A stretch of DNA of 64,000 nucleotides, taken from Eshraghiella sp964414835 (lineage in GTDB: Bacteria; Bacillota; Clostridia; Lachnospirales; Lachnospiraceae). Position 1 is the first letter of the stretch; each line of letters opens with the position of its first letter. The notes under the pieces are model-generated. The model saw nothing but the letters and a program-made list of their open reading frames with translations. It made no database searches and had not been told where the DNA came from. Made by a program: the position numbers and the translations under genes. Location: the NCBI GenBank assembly GCA_964414835.1, contig CAYPWY010000001.1, positions 1-64,000 of the forward strand. The letters are read 5' to 3'. Shown piece by piece: positions 1 to 8,101 of this stretch.

Positions 1-85
1 TCACTGTTTGATTATCAAGGTTCTCTGCCTGCTGTTTTCTCAGCGACAGCTTATTTATAATACGACATCATCTTCCATTTGTCAA
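1..85 (-). promoter_or_regulatory. rRNA operon promoter and 16S leader
   Basis: Read on the minus strand there is a near-consensus promoter: -35 TTGACA at 80-85, a 17-bp spacer and -10 TATTAT at 57-62. An A/T-run region at about 86-125 is placed like an UP element. The leader then contains a short hairpin (GCTGT/ACAGC arms at 31-50) and the motif CCTTGATAATCAAACAGTG near 2-22, which resembles the leader found before 16S rRNA in Clostridia. No rRNA sequence lies inside the window, so the operon itself is inferred to start beyond the left edge. Confidence 0.75.
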
Positions 86-259
86 CAACTTTTTTCAATT
101 TTTTGAATTTTTTTTAAATTGTGTTAATTGTTGTAATTGTGTGATTTTTGTCGGCAAGTGATATACTACCACTATGTATGACAAAAGTCAACACCTTTTT
201 TGCTTTTATTTTCTATTTTTTCAAAAAGAAGCTATTGCCTGTAAATGTAAAGCTTTCTC

Positions 260-452
260 CTCCGAGAAAAACTCCTCAACTGCAGAAAAGGAAAAGCCCC
301 CTCGGAGAAAAACTCCTCGGCGGCGGGAACGGAAAGGCCCCTCGGAGAAAAACTCCTCGGCGGCGGGAACGGAAAGGCCCCTCGGAGAAAAACTCCTCGG
401 CGGCGGGAACGGAAAGGCCCCCCTCGGAGAAAAACTCCTCGGCGGCGGGAAA
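260..452. repeat. 40-bp GC-rich tandem repeat (minisatellite)
   Basis: A unit of about 40 bp beginning CTCGGAGAAAAACTCCTCGG is repeated head to tail: 301-340, 341-380, 381-422 (two extra C) and a partial copy at 423-452. A degenerate first copy lies at about 260-300. The intact copies are almost identical, pointing to recent expansion. Each copy has a small GGAG/CTCC inverted repeat around five A residues. The unit is far more GC-rich than its AT-rich flanks. The unit length is not a multiple of three, yet at least two plus frames stay open through it; I see no start with a ribosome binding site and do not call a gene. Confidence 0.9.
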
Positions 453-670
453 TGTTATTGTCAGATATACCTTATATATTTCAAGGGGCTGTCGAATAAC
501 GATTTAAAAATCGTGAAGCGGCAGCTTTATTTTGCCGTTTCTACAGTATAGTTCAGCAAGAATCCTTCGTATTTTCCCTGCATCCTGTAAAAAGAGCGTA
601 CCTCATAAGCCATTTTTGATGGTCCTCAAATTTATTTTGAAATGTGAAAATCCCGGCGCTTTTTAGAGTA
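453..670. other. Non-coding stretch with possible insertion-sequence remnant
   Basis: No convincing gene. GGGGCTGTCGAATAA at 485-499 resembles the terminal inverted repeats of some Firmicute insertion sequences, and it is followed by a 16-bp palindrome (ACGATTT/AAATCGT, 499-514) and a CGGCA/TGCCG inverted repeat (519-537). I found no matching second end and no transposase fragment, so this is at most a degraded end. The rest to 670 shows nothing recognisable. Confidence 0.25.
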
Positions 671-671
671 A

Positions 672-716
672 GCAATGTGTTCCCGTTCTGCCTTTGGAAT
701 GACGGGAACACATTTT
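672..716 (-). terminator. Hairpin downstream of the AraC-family gene
   Basis: A perfect 13-bp inverted repeat (674-686 with 702-714, 15-nt loop) starts 8 nt after the stop codon of the regulator at 723. On the minus strand it is not followed by a clear U-run, so it is either a weak terminator or an mRNA-stabilising 3' hairpin; on the plus strand only four T residues follow. Confidence 0.5.
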
Positions 717-722
717 ATAAGT

Positions 723-1694
723 TCATTCCAATTTCCGTACTGGTCTGACAAATTTCCAGAACCGTTCCGGATCGTGATAAAAGTAAAACACTCTGCCGGA
801 AGTGGTATCAAGACAATACCCGGCTGACGCATAGTCAAAGTCCTTCATGACCGCTTCTATCTTCTCTTCCACACTGCAATTTTCTTTCTCGTAGTCGAAG
901 GGACCGTGCTCAAAAACGATATATTCCGCTTCCGGGACATCCATCATAAGCATTTGGGAAGGCACATCGCCGTTATAATCTAGAGGAAGCCGTACACCAT
1001 AACATTCCGCCAGCGGAATCCCCCAACTGCATATTCTGCCTGACGGATCATTGATATAAGCCATAATCTGACCGCTTCCACTATTTGCATCACTGCCGCC
1101 CATGTCGTCCAATTTGTCTTTGATGCTGTCCAATAAACCACAGATTGTCTCATAATCCTGATCCGGAATGAGACTTTGTTTCTGCCAGAAGTCCCAATAT
1201 CCAATACTTTCATAGTTTCTAATATGCAAAAACTTGTGTGCCGGAATTGTCACAAAATATGTCTTGATATCTTTTGCTGTTTTCTCCATATCTCTTACTC
1301 CATTTTCTGATAAGTAACAGTCAAAAGGTTTCAGGATCGTACGAAGCACAACTGGTCTTGGATTCTGACGGTATTCCTTTGGCGAAATACCATAAGCTTC
1401 CTTAAAAGCCCGGGTAAAAGCTTCATGGGAAGAAAACCCGTACCGCAAAGCAATATCCAGTATTCCATTTTCCGTATCTCTGAGTTCTTTCAGGGCAAAA
1501 GCCAGCCGTCTGTACCGCAGGTAATCCCGAAACTGCATCCCTGATATTTCCCTGAATTTTCTTGAAAAATAAAATTCCGAATATCCTAATCTGCCGGAAA
1601 GATGGCTAAGCGCCAATGCCTCATCATCATTCTTTTTAATACAGGCGTCTATCTCATCAATAATCATCTGGAGCTGTTTTGGCCATTCGCACAT
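723..1694 (-). CDS. AraC-family regulator with GyrI-like effector domain
   Basis: A 323-residue protein with the DNA-binding part first: an AraC/XylS double helix-turn-helix at about residues 8-108, including the family's closing pattern GFSSHEAFTRAFKEAYGISP. The rest (about 125-323) resembles the AraC effector-binding/GyrI-like domain, which binds small hydrophobic ligands in other regulators, as in the Rob/SoxS-related and multidrug-responsive group. It is probably a cytoplasmic transcription factor; the ligand and targets are unknown. The ATG at 1692-1694 has GAGGGA about 8 nt upstream. It stands alone, with no obvious efflux or catabolic target gene beside it. Confidence 0.88.
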   Translation of the reverse strand: MCEWPKQLQMIIDEIDACIKKNDDEALALSHLSGRLGYSEFYFSRKFREISGMQFRDYLRYRRLAFALKELRDTENGILDIALRYGFSSHEAFTRAFKEAYGISPKEYRQNPRPVVLRTILKPFDCYLSENGVRDMEKTAKDIKTYFVTIPAHKFLHIRNYESIGYWDFWQKQSLIPDQDYETICGLLDSIKDKLDDMGGSDANSGSGQIMAYINDPSGRICSWGIPLAECYGVRLPLDYNGDVPSQMLMMDVPEAEYIVFEHGPFDYEKENCSVEEKIEAVMKDFDYASAGYCLDTTSGRVFYFYHDPERFWKFVRPVRKLE

Positions 1695-2018
1695 CTTTTT
1701 TCCCTCATTTCGACTGTTCTGTCTTGATTATACAAAGTTGGAAATGAAACCGCTTGATTTTAGTTGCGAAGATTGACTGCCTTCATCCATATGCCCCAAA
1801 CTTCCGTTCCCCGGAAATATTCTTTATCCGTCACATAATATTTCATCTGTTCATCGACACTCTGCCAGATGCCCTCATAATAATTCTGCCTATATGCAAA
1901 ATAAGAAAGTATGCTTGTCTCACCATACTTTTACATATCGCCTGTCAATAGAGCATTTTCAGAATAGTCTCTATAATTAAGAACAATACATATAAAAATA
2001 TATAACTATACCATGCTT
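1695..2018 (-). promoter_or_regulatory. Intergenic region with likely promoter of the AraC gene
   Basis: About 320 bp without a supported gene. On the minus strand a perfect TATAAT lies at 1727-1732, about 33 nt before the regulator's start codon; no good -35 is visible, as expected for an activator-dependent promoter. The remainder is AT-rich and I see no RNA gene or repeat in it. The upstream lipoprotein gene ends at 2019 without an evident terminator. Confidence 0.4.
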
Positions 2019-2750
2019 CTATTTAATAGTAAGTGATTCTGTTTTACCGTCATATTTATATGAAATCTTAAAGCTTTCCATATCATCCGCAACACTTTCA
2101 GTAACCATGAAAAGCGCCACAGCCTCACAATCGCCTCCTGCCTCGACTGTAACATCTGACAATGCCGTAATATCATTAAGAAGCAAAGTGGCAAAATTAT
2201 TGACACTTGCCTTGTTGATTGTGGCTTTAAGTATTGTCTGATTATCACGGTTGTTGAGAACTACCGCCTCGTCACCGGAATTGTGAAGATTAAAAGAAAC
2301 TACAATAAACTTGTACCCCGGCTCAGGCTTAACAGAAAACAATACATCCGGGTCGTCAGGAAACTCGTCGGCTACCTTATATGATTTGTATGTAACCTGC
2401 ACAGACTCAATTCCAAATGCTTCAGAGGCATTGGCTAAATATTGGCTGTTCTCTCCCTGCGGCGTTGTCTCATCAACAGGGTCAATGGCAGCCGTCTCCT
2501 GCGGCGTTTCATTTTCGTCATCATATCCCGTGGTTTCTTCTTCCGTTTCAGGCTCCGTTTCTTCCTGTACTGCAATATTCCAATTAGGATATTTTGCTTT
2601 GTAGGTATATGAATTTTGAACCAGAACACCTGCTGCATACTCCGCAATAAGGTCGTTCTGTTCTTCGGTCAAATCGATTACCTTGGTACATCCCGTAATC
2701 ATAAAAATACATATTAATAATAAAGATATAATAATAGTCTTTTTTTTCAA
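2019..2750 (-). CDS. Lipoprotein with DUF4352-like C-terminal domain
   Basis: Predicted 243-residue exported lipoprotein. I start it at the TTG at 2748-2750, because GGAGG sits 7 nt upstream and the protein then opens with three lysines, a hydrophobic stretch and a lipobox ending MITGC (about residues 14-22). An acidic, Glu/Thr-rich linker (about 55-100) precedes a beta-rich domain (about 115-243) that looks like the immunoglobulin-like DUF4352/DUF5067 group found in Firmicute surface lipoproteins. An upstream in-frame ATG would add 24 residues before the signal peptide and has no ribosome binding site. Function unknown. It lies downstream of a two-component system but has its own promoter. 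Confidence 0.75.
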   Translation of the reverse strand: MKKKTIIISLLLICIFMITGCTKVIDLTEEQNDLIAEYAAGVLVQNSYTYKAKYPNWNIAVQEETEPETEEETTGYDDENETPQETAAIDPVDETTPQGENSQYLANASEAFGIESVQVTYKSYKVADEFPDDPDVLFSVKPEPGYKFIVVSFNLHNSGDEAVVLNNRDNQTILKATINKASVNNFATLLLNDITALSDVTVEAGGDCEAVALFMVTESVADDMESFKISYKYDGKTESLTIK

Positions 2751-2837
2751 AATAGTCCTCCAAGAAAGGTCCGTTGACCACCCCAAATGTCTGACGTGAC
2801 AATGACCGTATTTGAATCCCAATATGGGCTTTTATAC

Positions 2838-2866
2838 AGTATAACACTTTTTTTTCGTTTCAACAA
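2838..2866 (-). promoter_or_regulatory. Promoter of the lipoprotein gene
   Basis: On the minus strand: -35 TTGTTG at 2861-2866, 17-bp spacer, -10 TATACT at 2838-2843. It lies right after the histidine kinase stop codon and gives a leader of roughly 80 nt before the TTG start. Confidence 0.55.
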
Positions 2867-2868
2867 TA

Positions 2869-4341
2869 CTAATTATTTTGGGCATCAATCTGAAACCAAA
2901 AACATACTCCTGTCTCTGTATTTCGTACTCCATAGGAAGCATTATAATTGTCCAGTATGGCTTTTACTATGGAAAGTCCTATGCCATTTCCGCCATATTC
3001 CCTTGTACGTGCCTTGTCAACTTTATAAAATTTTTCCCATATACGTCCGATATCTTCCTGCGGTATATTTTTCCCTGTGTTAAAAACAGATACTTTGACA
3101 AGATTATCTTCTGTTGCTATATCAATGTCTATCCTGCATTCACCTTCGCAGTGATTAATCGCATTAGTCAGATAGTTGGTAAATACCTCCTCAAGCTGTA
3201 TCTGGTCAGCCCAGAGCATTGCTGCTTCACAATGCGTGAAGTTTAGTTTAATCCCCCTTTGAGACAAAACAATTCCATTGGCTTTAAGTATTGAATCCGC
3301 CAGCGCCACCATATCAAACCTTTCAATATTAACAGGCTCGTTGCCGAATTCTATCTGATTGAGCGTCAGAAGTTTTTTGACCATATTATTCATCTTGGCA
3401 GCTTCGTCCATAATCACGTCACAATAGAAATCCCTGCTCTCTTCGTCGTCATTTATGCCCTCTTTAAGCCCCTCCGCATATCCCTGTATCAACGCTATGG
3501 GTGTTTTCAGCTCGTGGGAAACATTTGCCAGAAATTCCTTGCGCATCTCATCATTGCGGGTTTTTATCTCAATGTCCTTTACAAGTTCAATATTGGCAGC
3601 ACGAAGGTCTGATATGTTTTTTTGAAGCTTGTCAGACATGATATTTATGCTGTGTCCAAGGATTCCTATTTCACTGCGGTCCTTTCCCGAATATTTTACG
3701 TCAAAGTTCATCTCGGACATCTGCTCTGCAACCAATGATAACTCCTTGACAGGTCTTGTGAAGTCTGATGAAATAACATATACCACAATTATGCTTATCA
3801 TCAGTATAACTACTCCGATTAATACGACAAACTTATTATATGTTTGGACGCTGTCGCTGATGCTTTGTATTGTTACCTGCATAATAATCTGGGACCCGTC
3901 ACTCAGAATCCCGGTTATGACAATATATGACATATTGGTAAAGCTGTCATAGCTTTTGATTAATGTATATTCATCATTATCTTCAAGTATAGTCTTACTT
4001 ACATTGGGATTAAAATTAATATCCTGCACCCAGCGTATAACATCATCATATCCGCTTTGTGAGCTGTATGCAATGTTCCATGTTCCGTCAATGACAAATA
4101 CATTAATGTTGTGTGCATAATTAATCTGATTTATGGTATACTGCACTTCATCAATAGACGTATCTTTCACGGAAAAGACTTCCACAAGCTCCTCATACGA
4201 CTTTTTAAGCTCGTCCATTCTGCTGTTTACATAATATTTTTCAAACAAAGTGGTATTCAGTATACAAATCAGCGCTACTACTGCCGTTACCAGAATTGCC
4301 ATTATAATTGTAAGCTTTAATTTAAGTGAATGTCTGGCCAT
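2869..4341 (-). CDS. Sensor histidine kinase (HAMP-HisKA-HATPase)
   Basis: 490-residue membrane kinase. Transmembrane helices at about 9-30 and 170-192 enclose an extracellular sensor domain of about 140 residues with no recognisable ligand motif. A HAMP linker (about 193-245) leads to the HisKA domain with phospho-accepting His276 in NVSHELKT, then a HATPase domain with an N-box (TNAINHC) and G-boxes (about 385-485). It should autophosphorylate and pass phosphate to the response regulator encoded just upstream; the genes are 10 bp apart. Start ATG has GAGGAG upstream. The signal is unknown; the layout resembles Firmicute cell-envelope stress kinases. Confidence 0.92.
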   Translation of the reverse strand: MARHSLKLKLTIIMAILVTAVVALICILNTTLFEKYYVNSRMDELKKSYEELVEVFSVKDTSIDEVQYTINQINYAHNINVFVIDGTWNIAYSSQSGYDDVIRWVQDINFNPNVSKTILEDNDEYTLIKSYDSFTNMSYIVITGILSDGSQIIMQVTIQSISDSVQTYNKFVVLIGVVILMISIIVVYVISSDFTRPVKELSLVAEQMSEMNFDVKYSGKDRSEIGILGHSINIMSDKLQKNISDLRAANIELVKDIEIKTRNDEMRKEFLANVSHELKTPIALIQGYAEGLKEGINDDEESRDFYCDVIMDEAAKMNNMVKKLLTLNQIEFGNEPVNIERFDMVALADSILKANGIVLSQRGIKLNFTHCEAAMLWADQIQLEEVFTNYLTNAINHCEGECRIDIDIATEDNLVKVSVFNTGKNIPQEDIGRIWEKFYKVDKARTREYGGNGIGLSIVKAILDNYNASYGVRNTETGVCFWFQIDAQNN

Positions 4342-4351
4342 ACATTACTCC

Positions 4352-5023
4352 TCAATTATTTTCCATCTTATAACCGACACCCCATATAGTCTTAATGGCA
4401 TCACCTTTTTTACCGAGCTTACTTCTCAGTTTTTTAATGTGAGTATCTATAGTCCTTGCATCACCAAAATAATCATAATTCCATACATTATTAAGTATTT
4501 TTTCTCTTGAAAGCGCTATGCCCTTATTTTCCATAAAATATGCCAGCAGTTCAAATTCCTTATAACTCAGGTCCACGTTCTGACCATCCACTCTGACAAT
4601 GTGTGCAGTTTTATCCACTTCTATTCCGTCCGATGTAAGTATTTCGTTTTCATCCGCCTTGCTTCTTCTCAGTATTGCGTCAACTCTGGCCGTGAGTATT
4701 TTAGGACTGAATGGCTTGGAAATATATTCGTCAACTCCCAGTTCAAACCCAAGAAGCTCATCTTGCTCATCTCCCCTTGCCGTAAGCATAACAATGGGGA
4801 TTCCGGAAAGCTTGCGGATTTCTCTGCATACCTGCCAACCATCCATTTTAGGCATCATAACATCAAGTATTATCAAATCAAGCGAATTGTCACTGCAAAA
4901 TATATCAACTGCCTGCTCTCCGTTTTCTGCTTCCACCACTTCGTATCCGCTTTTTAACAAAAAATCCCGCACAAGCTTGCGCATTCTGCTCTCATCATCC
5001 ACTACAAGAATTCTGTTTCCCAT
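4352..5023 (-). CDS. OmpR/PhoB-family response regulator
   Basis: 223-residue cytoplasmic regulator: receiver domain (about 1-120) with acidic pocket VVDDE and phospho-acceptor Asp54 in IILDVMMP, then a winged-helix DNA-binding domain (about 127-222) ending in the typical WGVGYK. I prefer the ATG at 5021-5023 (protein MGNRILVVDDE), since AGGAG is 9 nt upstream; the in-frame ATG three codons earlier directly abuts that ribosome binding site. Partner of the kinase that follows. A 14-bp palindrome inside its promoter suggests autoregulation, which is inference. Confidence 0.92.
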   Translation of the reverse strand: MGNRILVVDDESRMRKLVRDFLLKSGYEVVEAENGEQAVDIFCSDNSLDLIILDVMMPKMDGWQVCREIRKLSGIPIVMLTARGDEQDELLGFELGVDEYISKPFSPKILTARVDAILRRSKADENEILTSDGIEVDKTAHIVRVDGQNVDLSYKEFELLAYFMENKGIALSREKILNNVWNYDYFGDARTIDTHIKKLRSKLGKKGDAIKTIWGVGYKMENN

Positions 5024-5054
5024 AACATTCATCTCCTAAACCTGTAAAAGTCTG

Positions 5055-5082
5055 ATTATGTTATAACATATTATTATGTCCA
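5055..5082 (-). promoter_or_regulatory. Promoter with palindromic operator-like site
   Basis: Minus strand: -35 TGGACA at 5077-5082, 16-bp spacer, -10 CATAAT at 5055-5060. A perfect 14-bp palindrome TATGTTATAACATA (5057-5070) lies across the spacer and -10, where a bound regulator would affect the two-component operon. Confidence 0.4.
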
Positions 5083-5093
5083 TTCTGTGAAAT

Positions 5094-5723
5094 TTAATTA
5101 TCTTCAACAGCTTCTTCTTCCTGCATATCATCAGCCGTACTTTCCATTTCACGCCTGTTCAATTCTTCTTCCCGCTGCCGCAATTCCTGTTCCTTCCCTG
5201 TAAGCTCCTGCGCCCAGCCTGCATATTTATCCTGAAGTACTCTTTCGTAATTGATGATATTGGGATTGGAACTGCTGAGTGTGACAAAAAACATTGCCGC
5301 AACCATTATAACAAGCACCACATTAATAATAATGGATGTTCTCAGCTTTTCTTTGGTTTTATTATTGTTTTCTTTAGCTTTATTCCTGCTGTCCGCAGCC
5401 GCCTTAATGTATTGCAGAGGGGCATCTGAACCCCCGCTGTTTTTCTCATATACAGGAACATTGACATATGGTAAATCCTTGGAACCTCCATGCTTAATTA
5501 TGGCAGTGCGAAGCTGTTTCACATATCCGATTCCTATGGGAGTGCGGAAAACATTTTTTTCCACAATATCATAATACAGCTTAATAACCTTATGTATATC
5601 ATTCAGGTCGATTTGGGAATTAAGATATTTTATACCCTCTTTTTCCTTAAGGGCAGCCTTGTAATCATTTTCATCGGCAAATTTATAACCGTTAACAACA
5701 TACTGATTATTATTTTCTGCCAT
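5094..5723 (-). CDS. Single-pass membrane protein with C-terminal coiled coil
   Basis: 209-residue protein of unknown function. The start is the second ATG (5721-5723), which has GGAGGAGG about 6 nt upstream. Residues 1-125 are soluble and charged, with no named domain I recognise. One hydrophobic helix lies at about 131-152 (IIINVVLVIMVAAMFFVTL). The tail (about 165-209) is a Gln/Glu/Arg-rich coiled coil ending in a very acidic stretch. The N-terminal part would face the cytoplasm if Lys/Arg residues before the helix set topology. It is probably co-transcribed with the LURP-one-related gene upstream. Confidence 0.7.
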   Translation of the reverse strand: MAENNNQYVVNGYKFADENDYKAALKEKEGIKYLNSQIDLNDIHKVIKLYYDIVEKNVFRTPIGIGYVKQLRTAIIKHGGSKDLPYVNVPVYEKNSGGSDAPLQYIKAAADSRNKAKENNNKTKEKLRTSIIINVVLVIMVAAMFFVTLSSSNPNIINYERVLQDKYAGWAQELTGKEQELRQREEELNRREMESTADDMQEEEAVEDN

Positions 5724-5811
5724 AAACCCTCCTCCTGTCATAGTTTGGGTAACCGTTCATACATCTGTTTCATCAGCATTTTATGCCGGGTTACACCTAT
5801 ATTCGCCTATG

Positions 5812-6288
5812 CTAATTACCATTGGAGCAGTTGGCTGCATCAATGGCAATAACCAGCATAAGTCCCATAAGCTCATCTGCCGGATTTGCTATATCAATTA
5901 CATATGTATCTCCCCAATGAAACAATTCCTTGCTGATATGCATTATAGCGCTGCATCCCGACAGCACATCATAATCCCATCCCAAAAAATCTCCTTCAAC
6001 CCGCCATCCGTTATATTCCACATCATATTTGGGCTTAAACATGGAAAATCTGCGTTGGATTCTCCCGTAATTTCTTCCGCCGATTTCTATTTCAAATGCA
6101 GGAAGCATTGTAATTATTTTCTGCTTAATCATTCCCAGTTCATTACGGCGTTGGGCATCATACACATGTATTCTGTGCCCTATGGATATTATTTCCGCTT
6201 TAACAAAATATTTGGGGTTGCCATTCTCATCATAAACATCATAAGTATCACTTAAACGGAATACTTTTTGTTTTATAAGCAGTCTCAT
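5812..6288 (-). CDS. LURP-one-related (LOR) family protein
   Basis: 158-residue soluble protein whose whole length fits the LURP-one-related fold (tubby-like beta barrel around a central helix). The opening MRLLIKQKVFRLSDTYDVYD and the later pattern of ISIGHRIHVYD and IKQKIITMLPAFEIEIGG are typical of bacterial members such as B. subtilis YxjI. Biochemical role is not established for bacterial LOR proteins. The start has AGGAA and GGGAGA upstream. It sits between a coiled-coil membrane protein and a small P-loop kinase on the same strand, a possible three-gene unit. Confidence 0.85.
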   Translation of the reverse strand: MRLLIKQKVFRLSDTYDVYDENGNPKYFVKAEIISIGHRIHVYDAQRRNELGMIKQKIITMLPAFEIEIGGRNYGRIQRRFSMFKPKYDVEYNGWRVEGDFLGWDYDVLSGCSAIMHISKELFHWGDTYVIDIANPADELMGLMLVIAIDAANCSNGN

Positions 6289-6305
6289 TTCCTAAATCTC
6301 CCTTG

Positions 6306-6806
6306 TCAATATACATCTTTAATAAATTGTATCACTTGCTTTGAGTTTTTAAAACTTCTGCATTTATTTTCATACTTTGATAATAATTTAATAATTTCTT
6401 TACGTTCCGCATTAAACTCAAATACCCATTTAATATTACAGAAAAGAAATCTTAATGTTGGCTTAGAATTGTACTTTTCATTTCCGCATCTTTGTCTTAT
6501 CCAACGGCGAAATACCCGAAGCAGTCTGGTCTTTGTATTGACATCAAGAAAAATTATATAATCACTGCATTTAAAGCTTTCCTGCAAAATTTTTCTGGGT
6601 GAGCCCTCTACAATCCAATTCTCACTTTCTATGATTTCTTTAAAAATTCTGTCTCTCTCTTCAGGAAGTCTTCTCTTATCTCCATTAGGAGTACGTTCCC
6701 ACACAATATTATCCTTCTCATAAAATGGAATTTGATATTTTTTTGATATTTCTTTTGCTAAAGTAGTCTTTCCACTGGCAACCGACCCGATTATATCTAA
6801 CTTCAT
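6306..6806 (-). CDS. Small P-loop NTPase, adenylate-kinase/FlaR-like
   Basis: 166-residue predicted kinase-like ATPase. A Walker A loop GSVASGKTT covers residues 7-15, and a Walker-B-like strand (YIIFLDV) lies at about 83-89, followed by an Arg-rich lid segment (RLLRVFRRWIRQR). This is the layout of the adenylate kinase/shikimate kinase superfamily, especially proteins annotated as DNA topology modulation protein FlaR. The substrate is unknown and the FlaR name should not be taken as function. The first gene of a run that continues with the LOR protein. Confidence 0.72.
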   Translation of the reverse strand: MKLDIIGSVASGKTTLAKEISKKYQIPFYEKDNIVWERTPNGDKRRLPEERDRIFKEIIESENWIVEGSPRKILQESFKCSDYIIFLDVNTKTRLLRVFRRWIRQRCGNEKYNSKPTLRFLFCNIKWVFEFNAERKEIIKLLSKYENKCRSFKNSKQVIQFIKDVY

Positions 6807-7113
6807 AACATTCTACCATTACCTCTCAGATACCAGTTTATGATAACATTTTATAAATCACAATTCCGTTTAGGTTCTTTGACTTAATTTGATACAACGT
6901 CATCATCCAACCTTGTTTCATGTCAAATTATAAGCGATTTTGCTTATGCAATCAAGAATCATTCTTTAATTTTTTAAATGGTATCCTCCGGTGTAATTTC
7001 TAAAAATAAAAAAGCTTTTCAAATGTTTTATCCAACGCAATGCACAACAGTAAAGCCAGTTTAGCAGTTGGATTAAACTGCCCTGTGATATTTTTAATAT
7101 ACAAATTCCATAA
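6807..7113. other. Intergenic region without a gene
   Basis: About 300 AT-rich bases between the P-loop gene and the tmRNA terminator. A CAGTTTA/TAAACTG inverted repeat (7057-7063 with 74-80 of the same hundred, 10-nt loop) is the only structure I see; it has no U-run or neighbouring gene that explains it. A promoter for the P-loop gene should lie near 6820-6900 but no clear match was found. Confidence 0.3.
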
Positions 7114-7150
7114 CAAAAAACAAGCAGAAAGTATGTAAACTCTCTGCTTT
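7114..7150 (-). terminator. Intrinsic terminator of tmRNA
   Basis: Minus-strand stem AAGCAGA/TCTGCTT (7122-7128 with 7143-7149) followed by a run of six T residues at 7115-7120. It lies about 80 nt after the mature tmRNA 3' end. Confidence 0.75.
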
Positions 7151-7230
7151 CTTTAATACTGCTGCCCTACTCCAAATTGTAACGTCAAATACTCCAATGA
7201 AGTAAAGCAATTTGTGTAAGACTTCGCAAA

Positions 7231-7567
7231 TGGACCTGGCGGGAATCGAACCCGCGTCCGAAAACCTATCCATCGTACTTCTACAAGCTTAGTCAGTTAT
7301 TTGAAATTTCCTCCCAAAGACTTGAACTGACACAATTCAATGTTCGGTAGCTTCATAATACGCCCGCGCGCTCAAAGCTTTGCGCGTGTCGTTTCCCGCA
7401 TAGTCGATGCCAGACTTCTGATGTACGGGTGCATCAGAGCTGACAGCTGCCATTAGGCAGCGATTGCTAAATTATCTTCAGCGTTTATATTTAGTTTGGA
7501 ATTTAACGCATTACCTTGCGGCTTGCTTCTCCGAATTCAAAATCCCCGTCGAAACCTGTACAAGCCC
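7231..7567 (-). ncRNA. ssrA: Transfer-messenger RNA (tmRNA, SsrA)
   Basis: 337-nt tmRNA that rescues stalled ribosomes together with SmpB. The tRNA-like ends pair exactly: 5' GGGCTTG (7561-7567) with 3' CAGGTCC (7232-7238), including two G-U pairs, followed by the discriminator A at 7231. The T arm GCGGGTTCGATTCCCGC is intact. CCA is not encoded and must be added. The tag reading frame ends GCT GAA GAT AAT TTA GCA ATC GCT GCC TAA (7482 down to 7453), giving a degradation tag ending AEDNLAIAA, close to other clostridial tags; the exact resume codon (this GCT or one slightly upstream) is not certain. It is encoded just after smpB. Confidence 0.96.
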
Positions 7568-7626
7568 GTATATATATCAAGCCATCTGCACCAAAAGCAT
7601 ACCGTCTGATGGTGCATCAAGATAGG

Positions 7627-8097
7627 CTAAATATTTCTGATTTTGAAATCACGCTCATTCTCACGGCGCTGGTCTTTCTTGGCGATGTCCTGACGCTTAT
7701 CATAAAGTTTCTTACCTTTGCCCAGACCTATCTCTATTTTGACCAGACCATTCTTCATATATACCTGAAGCGGAACGATTGTATAGCCCTTTTCACCGGA
7801 TTTACCGGCAAGCTTATTAATCTCACTGCGATGCATAAGAAGCTTGCGCACTCTTATGGGGTCACGATTGAAAATATTGCCTTTTTCATAGGGGCTTATA
7901 TGCATATTATATATGAAAACTTCATTTTTTTCAATCTTAATATAAGATTCTTTGATGCTTGCCTTGCCCATTCTTACAGACTTGACCTCTGTACCGAAAA
8001 GCTCCATTCCGGCTTCCCACTTGTCCTCAATAAAATAATCATAATATGCTTTTTTGTTGTTGGCAATAAGTTTAAAGCCGTTGTCTTTTTTCTCCAT
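7627..8097 (-). CDS. smpB: SsrA-binding protein SmpB
   Basis: 156-residue RNA-binding protein that carries tmRNA to the A site of stalled ribosomes. The sequence has the family's conserved core (GTEVKSVRMGKASIKESY and the HISPYEKGN region), and ends with a basic tail DIAKKDQRRENERDFK that enters the empty mRNA channel. Start chosen at ATG 8095-8097 (MEKKDNGFKLI), preceded by CAGGTGA; an upstream in-frame ATG would add nine residues that overlap rnr. It lies 4 bp after rnr and 59 bp before ssrA, the usual Firmicute arrangement. Confidence 0.96.
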   Translation of the reverse strand: MEKKDNGFKLIANNKKAYYDYFIEDKWEAGMELFGTEVKSVRMGKASIKESYIKIEKNEVFIYNMHISPYEKGNIFNRDPIRVRKLLMHRSEINKLAGKSGEKGYTIVPLQVYMKNGLVKIEIGLGKGKKLYDKRQDIAKKDQRRENERDFKIRNI

Positions 8098-8101
8098 AAA
8101 A

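Noticed and set aside
148..551. Two overlapping open frames of about 120 codons across the tandem repeat
   Set aside because: They exist because the 40-bp unit lacks stops in those frames; starts have no ribosome binding site, and the peptide repeats are the same DNA read in rotating frames.
2311..2604. Plus-strand open frame of 97 codons
   Set aside because: It is the antisense of the lipoprotein gene and its Ser-rich product reflects that gene's acidic repeats read backwards; no ribosome binding site.
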